Below are positions 5,816-13,409 of a stretch of 16,778 bases of DNA, piece by piece. This stretch comes from an uncultured Oscillospiraceae bacterium (lineage in GTDB: Bacteria > Bacillota > Clostridia > Oscillospirales > Ruminococcaceae), in the NCBI GenBank assembly GCA_910579545.1, contig CAJTVI010000058.1, forward strand, positions 1 through 16,778, written 5' to 3'. The stretch's first letter is position 1; every line of letters begins with the position of its first letter. The notes below the pieces were generated by a model. That model did not search any database and was not told the DNA's origin. It saw nothing but the letters and a program-made list of their open reading frames with translations. Both the position numbers and the translations under genes were made by a program.

Positions 5816-6547
5816 ATGATCAAACAGACGGCCGGGCGGGACCAGCTGGGGGATTTTGCCCCCAAATTTGCGCAGCTGAACGATGATGTTTTGTTTGGCG
5901 AGGTGTGGAACCGGGGGGCGCTTTCGCCCAAGCTGCGCTCGATGCTTACGGTAACGGTGCTGGTAAGCAAGGGGCTTTTTGACGCGTCCTTCCAGCACCA
6001 TCTGCTGAACGCCCAAAAAAACGGGGTGACCAAAACCGAGATGGCCGAACTTTTGACCCACCTGGCCTTTTACGCCGGCTGGCCCAACGCCTGGGCGGCC
6101 TTCCGGGCGGCGGCAGGGGTGTACAAGGGCGATCCGGCCCCCTGCGGCGGGATGTTCGGCCTGGGCGAGCCCAACACCGCCTATGCCCAATATTTTGTTG
6201 GCCGCAGCTACCTGAAGCCACTGACCGACCCGGCCAAAACCCTGCCGGTTTCCAACGTGACCTTTGAACCGGGCTGCCGCAACAACTGGCACATCCACCA
6301 CGCCGCCAAGGGCGGCGGGCAGATCCTGCTTTGCACCGACGGCCGGGGCTGGTACCAGGAGTGGGGCCAGGCGGCCCGGCCGCTTGGCCCGGGCGAGGTG
6401 GTGTATATCCCGGCCGGGGTCAAGCACTGGCACGGCGCGGCAAAGGACAGCTGGTTCAGCCACGTTGCCTTTGAGGGGCCGGGCGAGGGCTGCACGACCG
6501 AGTGGCTGGAGCCGGTGGACGGCGAGGAGTACGGCAGGCTGGATTGA
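5816..6547 (+). CDS. Carboxymuconolactone decarboxylase-like / cupin fusion protein
   Basis: 243-aa two-domain protein. Residues about 15-105 are a carboxymuconolactone-decarboxylase-like helical domain (LSPKLRSMLTVTVLVSKGLFDASFQHHLLNAQKNG region, given as a landmark by its first residues LSPKLRSML; TEMAELLTHLAFYAGWPNAW). No AhpD-type CxxC is present, so a peroxidase role is unlikely. Residues about 145-225 are a cupin with metal-ligand candidates His159, His161 and His162 (NNWHIHH) and His204/His206 (GVKHWHG); the usual motif-1 Glu is not at its place. The ATG at 5816 has AAGGAGG 9 bases upstream. An in-frame ATG at 5807 abuts that site and is less likely. Such fusions are common beside LysR genes and are cytoplasmic; the reaction is undefined. 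Confidence 0.9.
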   Translation: MIKQTAGRDQLGDFAPKFAQLNDDVLFGEVWNRGALSPKLRSMLTVTVLVSKGLFDASFQHHLLNAQKNGVTKTEMAELLTHLAFYAGWPNAWAAFRAAAGVYKGDPAPCGGMFGLGEPNTAYAQYFVGRSYLKPLTDPAKTLPVSNVTFEPGCRNNWHIHHAAKGGGQILLCTDGRGWYQEWGQAARPLGPGEVVYIPAGVKHWHGAAKDSWFSHVAFEGPGEGCTTEWLEPVDGEEYGRLD

Positions 6548-6665
6548 GGAAGCCGGGCGTTTTTGCGGGCGGCAAAAGCTTTTGATGGATCGTATTTTAC
6601 CGAACAGGCAAACAGGCGAATTTTTTTAAAGGCGGCTTTTTGCAGAGGCTCGAGCCCCGGCACGC

Positions 6666-6700
6666 AAAAGCGCGGCCCCCTTTGCGGGGGCCGCGCTTTT
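6666..6700. terminator. Bidirectional terminator
   Basis: Perfect 15-bp inverted repeat: AAAAGCGCGGCCCCC at 6666-6680, TTTGC loop, complement at 6686-6700 ending TTTT. It lies between the convergent CMD-cupin and zinc-ribbon genes and works on both strands. The 118 bp between the CMD-cupin stop and this stem hold nothing I can identify. Confidence 0.93.
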
Positions 6701-6726
6701 AAGCTGTATAAAGGCTTTAGCCGGGG

Positions 6727-7152
6727 TCAGTCTTTTTTCTCGCCGTCGGGGTCCTCTTCGTCCCCGCTCTCGCCAAACTCGATGTCAAAGGCCGCGCCGC
6801 AGTTCTGGCAGGCGATCTCCTCGCTCAAGAGGGTGTCCTCGTCCACAACGGTCACCGCGCCGCAGTTGGGGCAGGTGAGCTCGTAGCGCACACCGTCCTC
6901 ATCCTCGCCGTCCTCGTCCTCGTCGTAGTCGTCGCCGTAAACGGCCTCTTCCAGTTCGTCCATATCGGCGTCCATCGCGTCCAGTTCGTCGTACACCTGG
7001 TCAAGGTCGTCGTCCAGGGTGGTCACCGCGTCGCAGACCTCTTCCAGCAGGCCCTGCATGGCCAGCAGCACCTTGCCCTCCTTGGTGGAATCGTCGATCG
7101 CAAGGCCCTCCATCAGGCCCTTGAGGTAGGCCGCCTTTTCTTTTAACTGCAT
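6727..7152 (-). CDS. Small acidic zinc-ribbon protein, CD1247-like
   Basis: 141-aa protein. The N-terminal part (about 1-70) is helical (MQLKEKAAYLKGLMEGLAI, then repeated DDDLDQVYDELDAMD-type heptads), and matches the N-terminal domain I know from the C. difficile CD1247 family. A very acidic linker follows at about 73-87 (Asp/Glu run), then a zinc ribbon with Cys94/Cys97 (CPNC) and Cys115/Cys118 (CQNC). The tail is acidic (SGDEEDPDGEKKD). The ATG at 7152 is chosen because an AAAGGA site precedes it and family members start this way; the frame is open upstream across the efp end but without support. It lies 28 bp after efp and is probably co-transcribed. Function is not established; a nucleic-acid or translation-related role is only a guess from neighbourhood. 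Confidence 0.87.
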   Translation of the reverse strand: MQLKEKAAYLKGLMEGLAIDDSTKEGKVLLAMQGLLEEVCDAVTTLDDDLDQVYDELDAMDADMDELEEAVYGDDYDEDEDGEDEDGVRYELTCPNCGAVTVVDEDTLLSEEIACQNCGAAFDIEFGESGDEEDPDGEKKD

Positions 7153-7180
7153 GTGTTGTTCCTTTCTTTTGGAGGGTGCG

Positions 7181-7738
7181 TCAGGCACGCTCCATATATT
7201 CGCCGGTGCGGGTGTCGATGCGGATCTTGTCGCCCTCGTTGATAAAGAGGGGCACCCGGATCTCGGCCCCGGTTTCAAGCTTGGCGGGCTTGAGGGTGTT
7301 GGTGGCGGTGTTGCCCTTTACGCCGGGCTCGGTTTCGGTAACCTCCAGCACCACAAAGTTGGGGGCCTCAATGCCAAACACATTGCCCTTATAGCTGAGC
7401 ACCTTGACATGCTCGTTCTCCTTGACAAAGCGGAAGGCGTCGCCCAGGTCGGCCCGGTTGATGGGCACCATGTCGAAGGTCTCGGAGTCCATAAAATAAT
7501 ACAAATCGCCATCGGCATAGGAGTATTCCATCTCCCGGCGCTCGATGTAGGCGGTGGGGAACTTGGCGCTGGGGTTGTAGCTGGTTTCGGTTACAGCGCC
7601 GGTAATGACGTTTTTGGTTTTGGTGCGCACAAAGGCCGCGCCCTTGCCCGGCTTGACGTGCTGGAACTCGACCACCTGGAGCACCTTGCCGTCCTCCTCA
7701 AAGGTAACGCCGTTGCGGAAATCGCCTGCAGAAATCAT
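7181..7738 (-). CDS. efp: Translation elongation factor P
   Basis: 185 aa, the usual EF-P length, with all three domains. It starts MISAGDFRNGVTFEEDGK. The domain I loop KPGKGAAF carries Lys32, the position that is post-translationally modified in many bacteria. The C-terminal OB fold ends with GAEIRVPLFINEGDKIRIDTRTGEYMERA. EF-P binds between the P and E sites and relieves stalling at polyproline stretches in the cytoplasm. The ATG at 7738 has GGAGG seven bases upstream; a TTG two codons earlier is closer to that site and unlikely. It has its own promoter and is followed by the CD1247-like gene. No modification enzyme gene is seen in the window. Confidence 0.98.
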   Translation of the reverse strand: MISAGDFRNGVTFEEDGKVLQVVEFQHVKPGKGAAFVRTKTKNVITGAVTETSYNPSAKFPTAYIERREMEYSYADGDLYYFMDSETFDMVPINRADLGDAFRFVKENEHVKVLSYKGNVFGIEAPNFVVLEVTETEPGVKGNTATNTLKPAKLETGAEIRVPLFINEGDKIRIDTRTGEYMERA

Positions 7739-7792
7739 ATCCAATCCTCCACGAATTTTAGTCTGTCTTTTTGGATGCCCATATCTACTGAT

Positions 7793-7821
7793 ATTTTACC
7801 CGATACAGGGCCGCTTTGCAA
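7793..7821 (-). promoter_or_regulatory. efp promoter
   Basis: On the minus strand TTGCAA (7821-7816), 17-bp spacer, TAAAAT (7798-7793), about 55 bp upstream of the efp ATG. It lies in the gap after the lipoprotein stop. Confidence 0.7.
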
Positions 7822-7895
7822 GTGTTTTGGGCAAACTGTTTGGCGCTTGGCCGGGCGCGGGGAAACGCTTTTTAAGGCCGGCCGTGCCGGGCGGC

Positions 7896-8804
7896 TCAGC
7901 CGGCGGTGAAGTCCCTTTCGGCCAAAAGGCCGCCGTCCGGGTCGAGGTAGGTAAAGTGAATGGTGGTGCTGCCGCCGGTAAGGATGCTGTCGAAGGTGGC
8001 GGCCTGCTGGCGCAGCACCTCGGTCTGGGAATCCATCCCCTGCTCCAGCGCTTCGGCAAGGCCGTCCACCATCAGGGAGCGGTCGGCGATCTGGAAGGTG
8101 ACGGCAAAGAGGTTGCCCTTTACCTCCACCGACACCACCTTGATCTGCTCATTGCCCATGCCGGCCATCTGAGCTTCCATCTGCTCCTTGATGCCGGGGG
8201 TGCTCCAGAACTCCTCCAGCGTTGCGTAGCTGCCGGAGGAGCCCTGCGGGGCGCTGGGTACCTCGTCGGTGGCGGTAAAGGATTTTTCCGAGAGGACCGC
8301 GCCGTCCGGGTCGGTATAGCACATCACAATGGCGCAGGTGCCCTCCTTGGCCCCGATGGCCTCGTCCAGGCCGGACACGGCCGTGATCAGGGTAGACGCA
8401 AAGCTGTCCATCGCCGCGTCCAGCACCTCGCCGATCCCGGTGTAATCCATGCTGGCATCGGTAAAGCGGAAGATGATGGTGAGGGTGTTGCCGGACACCT
8501 CGAAGCTGGGCTCCACGCCGAGGCCGCCATCGTCAAAGGTGGAGGCAAAGCCGTCCTCAAAGGCCTTGCGCTGGGCGGGGTCGGCCCAAAGCTCCTCCAG
8601 CGAGGCGTAGCGGCCGCTGGCCGCGGGGGCCGGGGTGCTGGCGGTGCTGCTGGCCGGGGTGCTGGAGGCGGGCGCGCTGCTGGCCGGCTGGCTGGCAGTG
8701 CCGGGGTTGCCGCCGGTCACCTCGCTGCCGCCGCAGCCGGCCAGGGCCAGCGCAAGCGAGAGGGCCAGGGCCAGGGCGAGCAGCCTTGTAAACAGATGTT
8801 TCAT
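7896..8804 (-). CDS. Lipoprotein with two tandem DUF4854-like domains
   Basis: 302-aa predicted lipoprotein. Signal peptide MKHLFTRLLALALALSLALALAGC (given by its ends: MKHLFTRLL...ALAGC) has the lipobox with Cys24. A Ser/Ala/Pro linker (about 33-63) leads to two related domains, about 66-178 and 192-300. Each starts YA(S/T)LEE(L/F)W and ends with a YxDPDG(A/G)xLxExxFTA segment, showing an internal duplication. The pattern (YATLEEFW, a VxGNxxxVxF strand, a long helix, YLDPDG) resembles the clostridial DUF4854 family as I recall it. It would sit on the outer face of the membrane; function is unknown. The ATG at 8804 follows an AAGAAGGT site, and an upstream in-frame TTG/GTG-type start would push the signal peptide inward. 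Monocistronic with its own promoter. Confidence 0.88.
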   Translation of the reverse strand: MKHLFTRLLALALALSLALALAGCGGSEVTGGNPGTASQPASSAPASSTPASSTASTPAPAASGRYASLEELWADPAQRKAFEDGFASTFDDGGLGVEPSFEVSGNTLTIIFRFTDASMDYTGIGEVLDAAMDSFASTLITAVSGLDEAIGAKEGTCAIVMCYTDPDGAVLSEKSFTATDEVPSAPQGSSGSYATLEEFWSTPGIKEQMEAQMAGMGNEQIKVVSVEVKGNLFAVTFQIADRSLMVDGLAEALEQGMDSQTEVLRQQAATFDSILTGGSTTIHFTYLDPDGGLLAERDFTAG

Positions 8805-8862
8805 CTTTTCTACCTTCTTTTTGTGCAAAATCGTCTGCGCAAAAGCGCATGCTTATGGTATT

Positions 8863-8892
8863 ACTATAAGCCAAAAGCGCAAAGGCTGTCAA
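8863..8892 (-). promoter_or_regulatory. Lipoprotein gene promoter
   Basis: On the minus strand a perfect TTGACA (8892-8887), 18-bp spacer, TATAGT (8868-8863). A small TGCGC-AAAA-GCGCA hairpin at 8836-8849 lies in the leader. Confidence 0.75.
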
Positions 8893-9003
8893 TGCATGGG
8901 GAAAAGGAGGTTCCAACCGGGGGTGGGAGCGCCGGGCGGGTACGGAGAAAAACGCCTGAGACGGCCGCTGCCGAAAAGCCCGTGCCCCGTGCGCCACTGA
9001 CGA

Positions 9004-9100
9004 CAAACCGGGGAGAGATGTCCGCCGGCCGGGCGCGTGGGAGCAGTCTCTCAAGGCAACAGGACCCCTGCCCCGAAAGCCTTTCGAGACTCTCCCCCGC
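9004..9100 (-). repeat. Dispersed structured repeat, copy B
   Basis: Bases 9029-9100 are the exact reverse complement of 2259-2330 (72 of 72), with looser similarity to 9004. The outermost stem pair that is C-G in copy A (C2258-G2325) becomes U-G here, so the fold is kept. Read on the minus strand, it lies after the endonuclease-IV-like gene and before the lipoprotein promoter. The rest of this 369-bp gap (8893-9003 and 9101-9173) holds no gene I can support. Confidence 0.85.
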
Positions 9101-9173
9101 ACCCGGCCTTAGCACCCTATCGGCAGCGCCCGCCACGCCCGGAAATGTCAGGGGAGAAACGCCCGCAAACCGT

Positions 9174-10049
9174 TCACAGGCTTTGGTAGTACTGCATCAT
9201 GGTGCGGGCATCCTCGGCCTGGGTGCCGGCGGATTCGCAGATGATCACCGGGCAAAGGCCCCGCTCGTGGCAGAGCTCGAGCAGGGGCTGGTAGTCCGGC
9301 CCAAAGACCGAGTCGGCAAAGGTGAGGTGCTGCTTTTCGCCGCCGGCGGTGTACTCGATCTTGCTGAAATGCACATGGAAGGCCCGGGCGCGCTCGTCCT
9401 GCAAGACCTCGCCCATCCGGTCGAGGATGGCGGCGTAGTCGGCCTTGCCCTTAATGACGCCCTGGTCCCGGGCGTTGAGGTGCCCAAAGTCGATGCAGGG
9501 GGTGATGCGCGCATCCAGTTTGCAGAGGGCCAGCACCTCGTCGAGGGTGCCCAGCTGGCCCACCTTGCCCATCGTTTCGGGGCAGAGGGTGAGGTCGGCA
9601 AAGCCGGCCTCGTCCAGCGCGGCCTGCGCCCGGGCGAGGGTGTCCAGCGCCTTGCGCAGCGCCTCTTCCCTGCTCTGCTTGCCGCAGCTGCCCGAGTGGA
9701 AGATGATCCGCCGGCCGCCCAGCGCCCTGACGGCGGCGGCGCTTTGCAAAAGGTAATCGATGCTGTTGAGGCGTTTTTCTTCCTCTAAGCTGCTCATGCT
9801 GATGTAATAGGGCGCGTGCAGGCTGAACAGGATGCCCCGCGCGGCGGCGTCCGCGGCCATTTTGGCGGCCTTGTCCTGCCCAAGGCGCACCCCGCGCCCG
9901 CACTGGTACTCAAAGGCGGTAAGGCCGAATTTTGCGGTGTACTCGGGGATGTCCAGGCTGGATCTGTAGCCCATGGCGGCAAAGCTTTCGCTTTGGCCGG
10001 CGGTGCCAAACCGGATGCCCGGCTGCGGGACGTTTTGCGGCTGGTTCAC
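9174..10049 (-). CDS. Endonuclease IV-like TIM-barrel protein
   Basis: 291-aa member of the AP-endonuclease-2 / sugar-phosphate-isomerase-like TIM-barrel superfamily. The start matches the family pattern IRFGTAGQSESF. Metal-ligand candidates are in the expected strand ends: His78 (LHAPYY), His118 (FHSGS), Glu158 (CPETMGK), Asp187 and His190 (CIDFGHLNARD), His225/His227 (FHVHFS) and Glu272 (ICES). This is the endonuclease IV set, which suggests cleavage at abasic DNA sites, though sugar isomerases share it. The GTG start at 10049 overlaps the yqeG-type TGA (GTGA) and has AAGGGAGG upstream, so it is translationally coupled. The open frame extends further upstream inside yqeG but without support. 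No clear T-tract terminator follows. Confidence 0.88.
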   Translation of the reverse strand: MNQPQNVPQPGIRFGTAGQSESFAAMGYRSSLDIPEYTAKFGLTAFEYQCGRGVRLGQDKAAKMAADAAARGILFSLHAPYYISMSSLEEEKRLNSIDYLLQSAAAVRALGGRRIIFHSGSCGKQSREEALRKALDTLARAQAALDEAGFADLTLCPETMGKVGQLGTLDEVLALCKLDARITPCIDFGHLNARDQGVIKGKADYAAILDRMGEVLQDERARAFHVHFSKIEYTAGGEKQHLTFADSVFGPDYQPLLELCHERGLCPVIICESAGTQAEDARTMMQYYQSL

Positions 10050-10549
10050 AGCAGTTTGCCTCCCTTGCGGTAGTATTTTTGGATGTAGGGCGCCTCCCAG
10101 CGGCGGCGGCGCTCGATGCTTTTGTGGGTTTCGGGCGCGAGGGGGCACACCACCAGCCCCGGCACCCCGTAGAGGGCGGCGGCCAGACGGTCGGTAAACA
10201 GCTGGTCGCCCACCGCGGCAAAGGCGCGCTTTGGCACCCCGCAGCGCCGGCGGGCCAGCATCAGGCCAAAGGGCAGCGGCTTTGCCGCCATGGAGACAAA
10301 GGGCAGCCCCAGCCCGGCCGCAAAGGGGGCCACCCGGGCCCTTGTGTTGTTGGACACGATGCACAGGGCAACGCCGGCCGCCCGCATCTGCTCAAGCCAC
10401 GCGGCCACGGCGGGCGGGAGGTCGGGCGAGTCGTGCACGGCAAGGGTGTTGTCCACATCCAGCGCCAGGGCGCGGATACCCTGCCGGGCCAAAAACTGCG
10501 GCGTGATGGCCCCGACCGAGCGAAAAAGGTACTGCGGCGTAAGCAGCAT
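10046..10549 (-). CDS. YqeG-family HAD phosphatase
   Basis: 167-aa HAD-superfamily subclass IIIA protein. Motif I DVDNTLAVHD gives nucleophile Asp31 and Asp33, motif II is IVSNNT (Ser66), the motif III lysine is in MAAKPLPFG, and motif IV is GDQLFTD. The N-terminus MLLTPQYLFRSVGAITP and the C-terminal basic tail (IQKYYRKGGKLL) are typical of YqeG. Substrate is undefined; related proteins act on phosphatidylglycerophosphate or sugar phosphates, which I cannot settle here. ATG at 10549 with AAGGAGG 8 bases upstream. It is the first gene of a coupled pair with the endonuclease-IV-like gene, and lies downstream of the rpsU terminator with a hairpin in its leader. Confidence 0.92.
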   Translation of the reverse strand: MLLTPQYLFRSVGAITPQFLARQGIRALALDVDNTLAVHDSPDLPPAVAAWLEQMRAAGVALCIVSNNTRARVAPFAAGLGLPFVSMAAKPLPFGLMLARRRCGVPKRAFAAVGDQLFTDRLAAALYGVPGLVVCPLAPETHKSIERRRRWEAPYIQKYYRKGGKLL

Positions 10550-10568
10550 GGGCGGCCCCTCCTTAACG

Positions 10569-10597
10569 GCCTTTGCAGGGCGGCGCCCCGCAAAGGC
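10569..10597 (-). promoter_or_regulatory. Leader hairpin just upstream of the yqeG-type ribosome site
   Basis: GCCTTTGC (10597-10590 on the minus strand) pairs with GCAAAGGC (10576-10569). An inner GGGC/GCCC extends the stem, joined by a G-U pair that exists only on the minus strand (A-C on the plus). The right arm ends 4 nt before the AAGGAGG. No T-run follows, so it is a leader structure rather than a classical terminator. Confidence 0.6.
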
Positions 10598-10607
10598 GGA
10601 CGGTGGT

Positions 10608-10640
10608 AAAAAAAGGGCAGGCCCCGCAAAGAGCCTGCCC
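10608..10640 (-). terminator. rpsU terminator
   Basis: On the minus strand GGGCAGGC (10640-10633) and GCCTGCCC (10622-10615) form an 8-bp stem with a 10-nt loop, followed by seven T (10614-10608). It lies about 40 bp after the rpsU stop. Confidence 0.9.
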
Positions 10641-10681
10641 CTGAAAGGCGTTTTGCAACGCTGCCGAACCCTGCCCGGGGA

Positions 10682-10858
10682 TCACTTATACTTGCGCTTG
10701 CGGGCGGCTTCGGACTTCTTTTTGCGGCGCACGGAGGGCTTTTCGTAAGCCTCCCGCTTGCGAACTTCCGCCAGCACGCCACTGCGCGCGGTGGAACGCT
10801 TAAAACGGCGCAGGGCGCTCTCCAGCGACTCGCCGTCTTTTACACGAATTTCCGACAT
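10682..10858 (-). CDS. rpsU: 30S ribosomal protein S21
   Basis: 58-aa basic protein of the small ribosomal subunit. It begins MSEIRVKDGESLESALRRFKR, followed by a Lys/Arg-rich stretch and the ending KKKSEAARKRKYK, all typical of bacterial S21. S21 sits near the anti-Shine-Dalgarno end of 16S rRNA and helps initiation. The ATG at 10858 follows a GGGAGG site. It has its own strong promoter (10937-10965) and terminator (10608-10640), so it is a short stand-alone transcript between leuS and yqeG. It is easily missed because of its length. The sequence is intact with no oddities. Confidence 0.97.
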   Translation of the reverse strand: MSEIRVKDGESLESALRRFKRSTARSGVLAEVRKREAYEKPSVRRKKKSEAARKRKYK

Positions 10859-10936
10859 CTTGTTCCCTCCCTTGGCCTAAAACGGCAGGAGTTTGCGGGA
10901 GCCGCCCCCCAAAAGGGGAAGGAACCCAACATTAAA

Positions 10937-10965
10937 ATTATACTATGCCCCACGGGATTCGTCAA
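10937..10965 (-). promoter_or_regulatory. rpsU promoter
   Basis: On the minus strand TTGACG (10965-10960), 17-bp spacer, TATAAT (10942-10937). This is the strongest-looking promoter in the window, as expected for a ribosomal protein gene. It lies just after the leuS stop; I see no clear leuS terminator before it. Confidence 0.85.
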
Positions 10966-11003
10966 CCGGTTTTTTGCGGCCGGGGCAAGAATTCACAAAA
11001 ACT

Positions 11004-13409
11004 TTACTTAACCGCGAGGTTGACCAGCTTGCCCGGCACCACGATCTCCTTGACCAGGGTCTTGCCGGCAATGGCGTTTGCCACCGCCTCGCTGGCCTTG
11101 GCCGCCGCGAGGGCCTCCTCCCTGGAGGCGTCGGCCGCAAGGGTGATGCGGGCCTTGATCTTGCCGTTGACCTGCACCGCAAGCTCCACCGTGCTCTCAA
11201 GGCACTTGGCCTCGTCGTACTCCGGCCAGGACGCGCCGCTGATCTGCCCGGCAAAGCCCAGCTGCTGCCAGAGCTCCTCGGTGATATGGGGGGCAAAGGG
11301 GTTGAGCAGCACCAAAAGGGTCCTGAGCTCGTCCTTTGTAGCGCCGCCGGCGTCGTAAAGCTCGTTGACCAGGCTCATCATGGCGGCGATGGCGGTGTTG
11401 GCCTTGAGCTGGTCGATGTCCAGGCCCACCTTTTTGATGGTGCGGTGGATGCTGCCCTCGAGCGCCGGGCGGTAACCGCTGCCCGCCGCCGGCTGCTCGG
11501 CCAGGCCCCACACCCGCTCCAAAAAGCGGCGGCAGCCCTTGATGGAGGCGGTGTTCCAGGGGGCGCTTTTTTCAAAGTCGCCGATGAACATCTCGTACAG
11601 CCGCATGGTGTCGGCCCCATACTCCCGGATGATATCGTCCGGGTTGACCACGTTGCCCCGGCTCTTGGACATCTTTTCGCCGTTTTCGCCCAGGATCATG
11701 CCGTGGCTGGTGCGCTTTTTATACGGCTCGGCGGTGGGCACCACCCCGATGTCGTAGAGGAACTTGTGCCAGAACCGGCTGTAGAGCAGGTGCAGGGTGG
11801 TGTGCTCCATGCCGCCGTTGTACCAGTCTACCGGGCCCCAGTACTCCATGGCCTCCCGGCTGGCAAGCGCCTTGTCGTTGTGGGGGTCCATATAGCGCAA
11901 AAAATACCAGGACGAGCCGGCCCACTGGGGCATGGTGTCGGTCTCGCGCTTGGCGGGGCCGCCGCAGCAGGGGCAGGTGGTGTTGACCCACTCGGTATGG
12001 CGGGCCAGCGGGCTTTCGCCGTCCGGGCCGGGCTCAAAGTCGGTGATCTCGGGCAGGCGCAGGGGCAGCTCGCTCTCGGGCAGGGGCTGCCAGCCGCACT
12101 TATCGCACCAGACCATCGGGATCGGCTCGCCCCAATAGCGCTGGCGGCTGAAGACCCAGTCCCGCAGCTTGAAGTTGACCTGGGCGTGGCCCTTGCCCTC
12201 CTTTTCCAGCCAGGCGGTGATGGCCTTTTTGGCCTCCTCCACGCTCATGCCGGTCAAAAAGCCGCTGTTGACCATCTTGCCGGTGGCGCAGTCGGTAAAG
12301 GCTTCCTTTTCCACGTCGCCCCCGGCCACCACCTCGATGATGGGCAGGCCGAAGGTTTTGGCAAACTCCCAGTCGCGGGTGTCGTGGGCCGGCACCGCCA
12401 TGATCGCGCCGGTGCCGTAGCTGGCCAGCACATAGTCCGAGATAAAGATGGGGATCTCGGTATTGTTGACCGGGTTGACGGCCCGCACCCCCTTGAGCAT
12501 TACGCCGGTTTTGTCCTTGGCAAGCTCGGTGCGCTCCATATCGCTCTTGCGGGCGGCGGCGGCCTGGTAGGCGCGCACCTCATCGAGGTTTTCGAGCCGA
12601 TCGGCCCACTGTTCGATCAGGGCGTGCTCGGGGGCCAGCACCATGTAGGTGGCCCCAAACAGGGTGTCCGGCCGGGTGGTGTAGACCACAAGGTCGTCGC
12701 CGGTGGTGGCCTTGAAGGTGACCTCGGCCCCGTGGCTGCGGCCGATCCAGTTTTTTTGCTGGGTGGAGACCCGCTCGATGTAGTCCAGCCCGTCCAGATC
12801 GTCGATGAGCCGGTCGGCATAGGCGGTGATGCGCAGCATCCACTGGCTCTTGACCCGGTGCACCACCTCGGAGCCGCAGCGCTCGCAGACCCCGTTGACC
12901 ACCTCTTCGTTGGCCAGCACCACCTTGCAGCCGGTGCACCAGTTGACGTTCATCTCTTTTTTGTAGGCAAGGCCCTTTTTGTACAGCTGCAAAAAGATCC
13001 ACTGGGTCCACTTGTAATAGGCGGGGTCGGTGGTGTTGATCTCCCGCGTCCAGTCAAACGAGAGGCCCAGGCTCTTGAGCTGGCTTTTGAACCGCTCCAC
13101 GTTCTTTTTGGTGACCACCTCGGGGTGGATGTGGTTTTTCATGGCGTAGTTTTCGGTGGGCAGGCCAAAGGCGTCCCACCCCATGGGGTAGAGCACGTTA
13201 TAGCCGCACAGCCGCTTTTTGCGGGCCACGATGTCCAGCGCGGTATAGCTGCGGGGGTGCCCCACATGCAGCCCCTGCCCGCTGGGGTACGGAAACTCCA
13301 CCAGCGCGTAAAACTTGGGGCGGCTGTGATCCAGCTTTGCCGCAAAGGTATTTTCGTCTTCCCACACCTTTTGCCATTTTTGTTCAATGGCCTTAAAATC
13401 GTACTTCAC
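11004..13409 (-). CDS. leuS: Leucyl-tRNA synthetase
   Basis: 801-aa class I synthetase that charges tRNA-Leu in the cytoplasm. The HIGH-type motif is HVGH at 48-51 (YPSGQGLHVGHPRSY). The KMSKS loop is at 579-583 (GEKMSKSRGNVV). The connective-peptide editing domain shows TTRPDTLFGATYM and GTGAIMAVPAHDTRD. Two CxxC pairs (NWCTGCKVV/CERCG) and a later WCDKCG/CPCCGG zinc-type set are visible. The GTG at 13409 is chosen because the family begins MKYDFKAIEQKWQ and a GGGAG site lies upstream. A TTG 12 codons earlier (13445) would give an unusual tail. It is last in the nadD-yqeK-LCP-rsfS-leuS gene order. No T-box is seen in the 134-bp gap before it. Confidence 0.98.
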   Translation of the reverse strand: MKYDFKAIEQKWQKVWEDENTFAAKLDHSRPKFYALVEFPYPSGQGLHVGHPRSYTALDIVARKKRLCGYNVLYPMGWDAFGLPTENYAMKNHIHPEVVTKKNVERFKSQLKSLGLSFDWTREINTTDPAYYKWTQWIFLQLYKKGLAYKKEMNVNWCTGCKVVLANEEVVNGVCERCGSEVVHRVKSQWMLRITAYADRLIDDLDGLDYIERVSTQQKNWIGRSHGAEVTFKATTGDDLVVYTTRPDTLFGATYMVLAPEHALIEQWADRLENLDEVRAYQAAAARKSDMERTELAKDKTGVMLKGVRAVNPVNNTEIPIFISDYVLASYGTGAIMAVPAHDTRDWEFAKTFGLPIIEVVAGGDVEKEAFTDCATGKMVNSGFLTGMSVEEAKKAITAWLEKEGKGHAQVNFKLRDWVFSRQRYWGEPIPMVWCDKCGWQPLPESELPLRLPEITDFEPGPDGESPLARHTEWVNTTCPCCGGPAKRETDTMPQWAGSSWYFLRYMDPHNDKALASREAMEYWGPVDWYNGGMEHTTLHLLYSRFWHKFLYDIGVVPTAEPYKKRTSHGMILGENGEKMSKSRGNVVNPDDIIREYGADTMRLYEMFIGDFEKSAPWNTASIKGCRRFLERVWGLAEQPAAGSGYRPALEGSIHRTIKKVGLDIDQLKANTAIAAMMSLVNELYDAGGATKDELRTLLVLLNPFAPHITEELWQQLGFAGQISGASWPEYDEAKCLESTVELAVQVNGKIKARITLAADASREEALAAAKASEAVANAIAGKTLVKEIVVPGKLVNLAVK

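Noticed and set aside
6563..6886. Plus-strand open frame after the CMD-cupin gene
   Set aside because: It reads straight through the perfect terminator stem and into the antisense of the zinc-ribbon gene; no family likeness.
7876..7890. Hairpin after the lipoprotein stop as a terminator
   Set aside because: Only a 5-bp CCGGC/GCCGG stem, followed by A residues rather than T on the transcribed strand.
8893..9000. Short basic peptide frame on the plus strand (begins MGKRRFQPG)
   Set aside because: 34 codons, no ribosome site before its ATG, and no promoter-gene arrangement; probably chance.
7605..9788. Long plus-strand open frame across efp, the lipoprotein gene and the gap after it
   Set aside because: It runs antisense through three unrelated regions and through repeat copy B, and has no recognisable domain or ribosome site.
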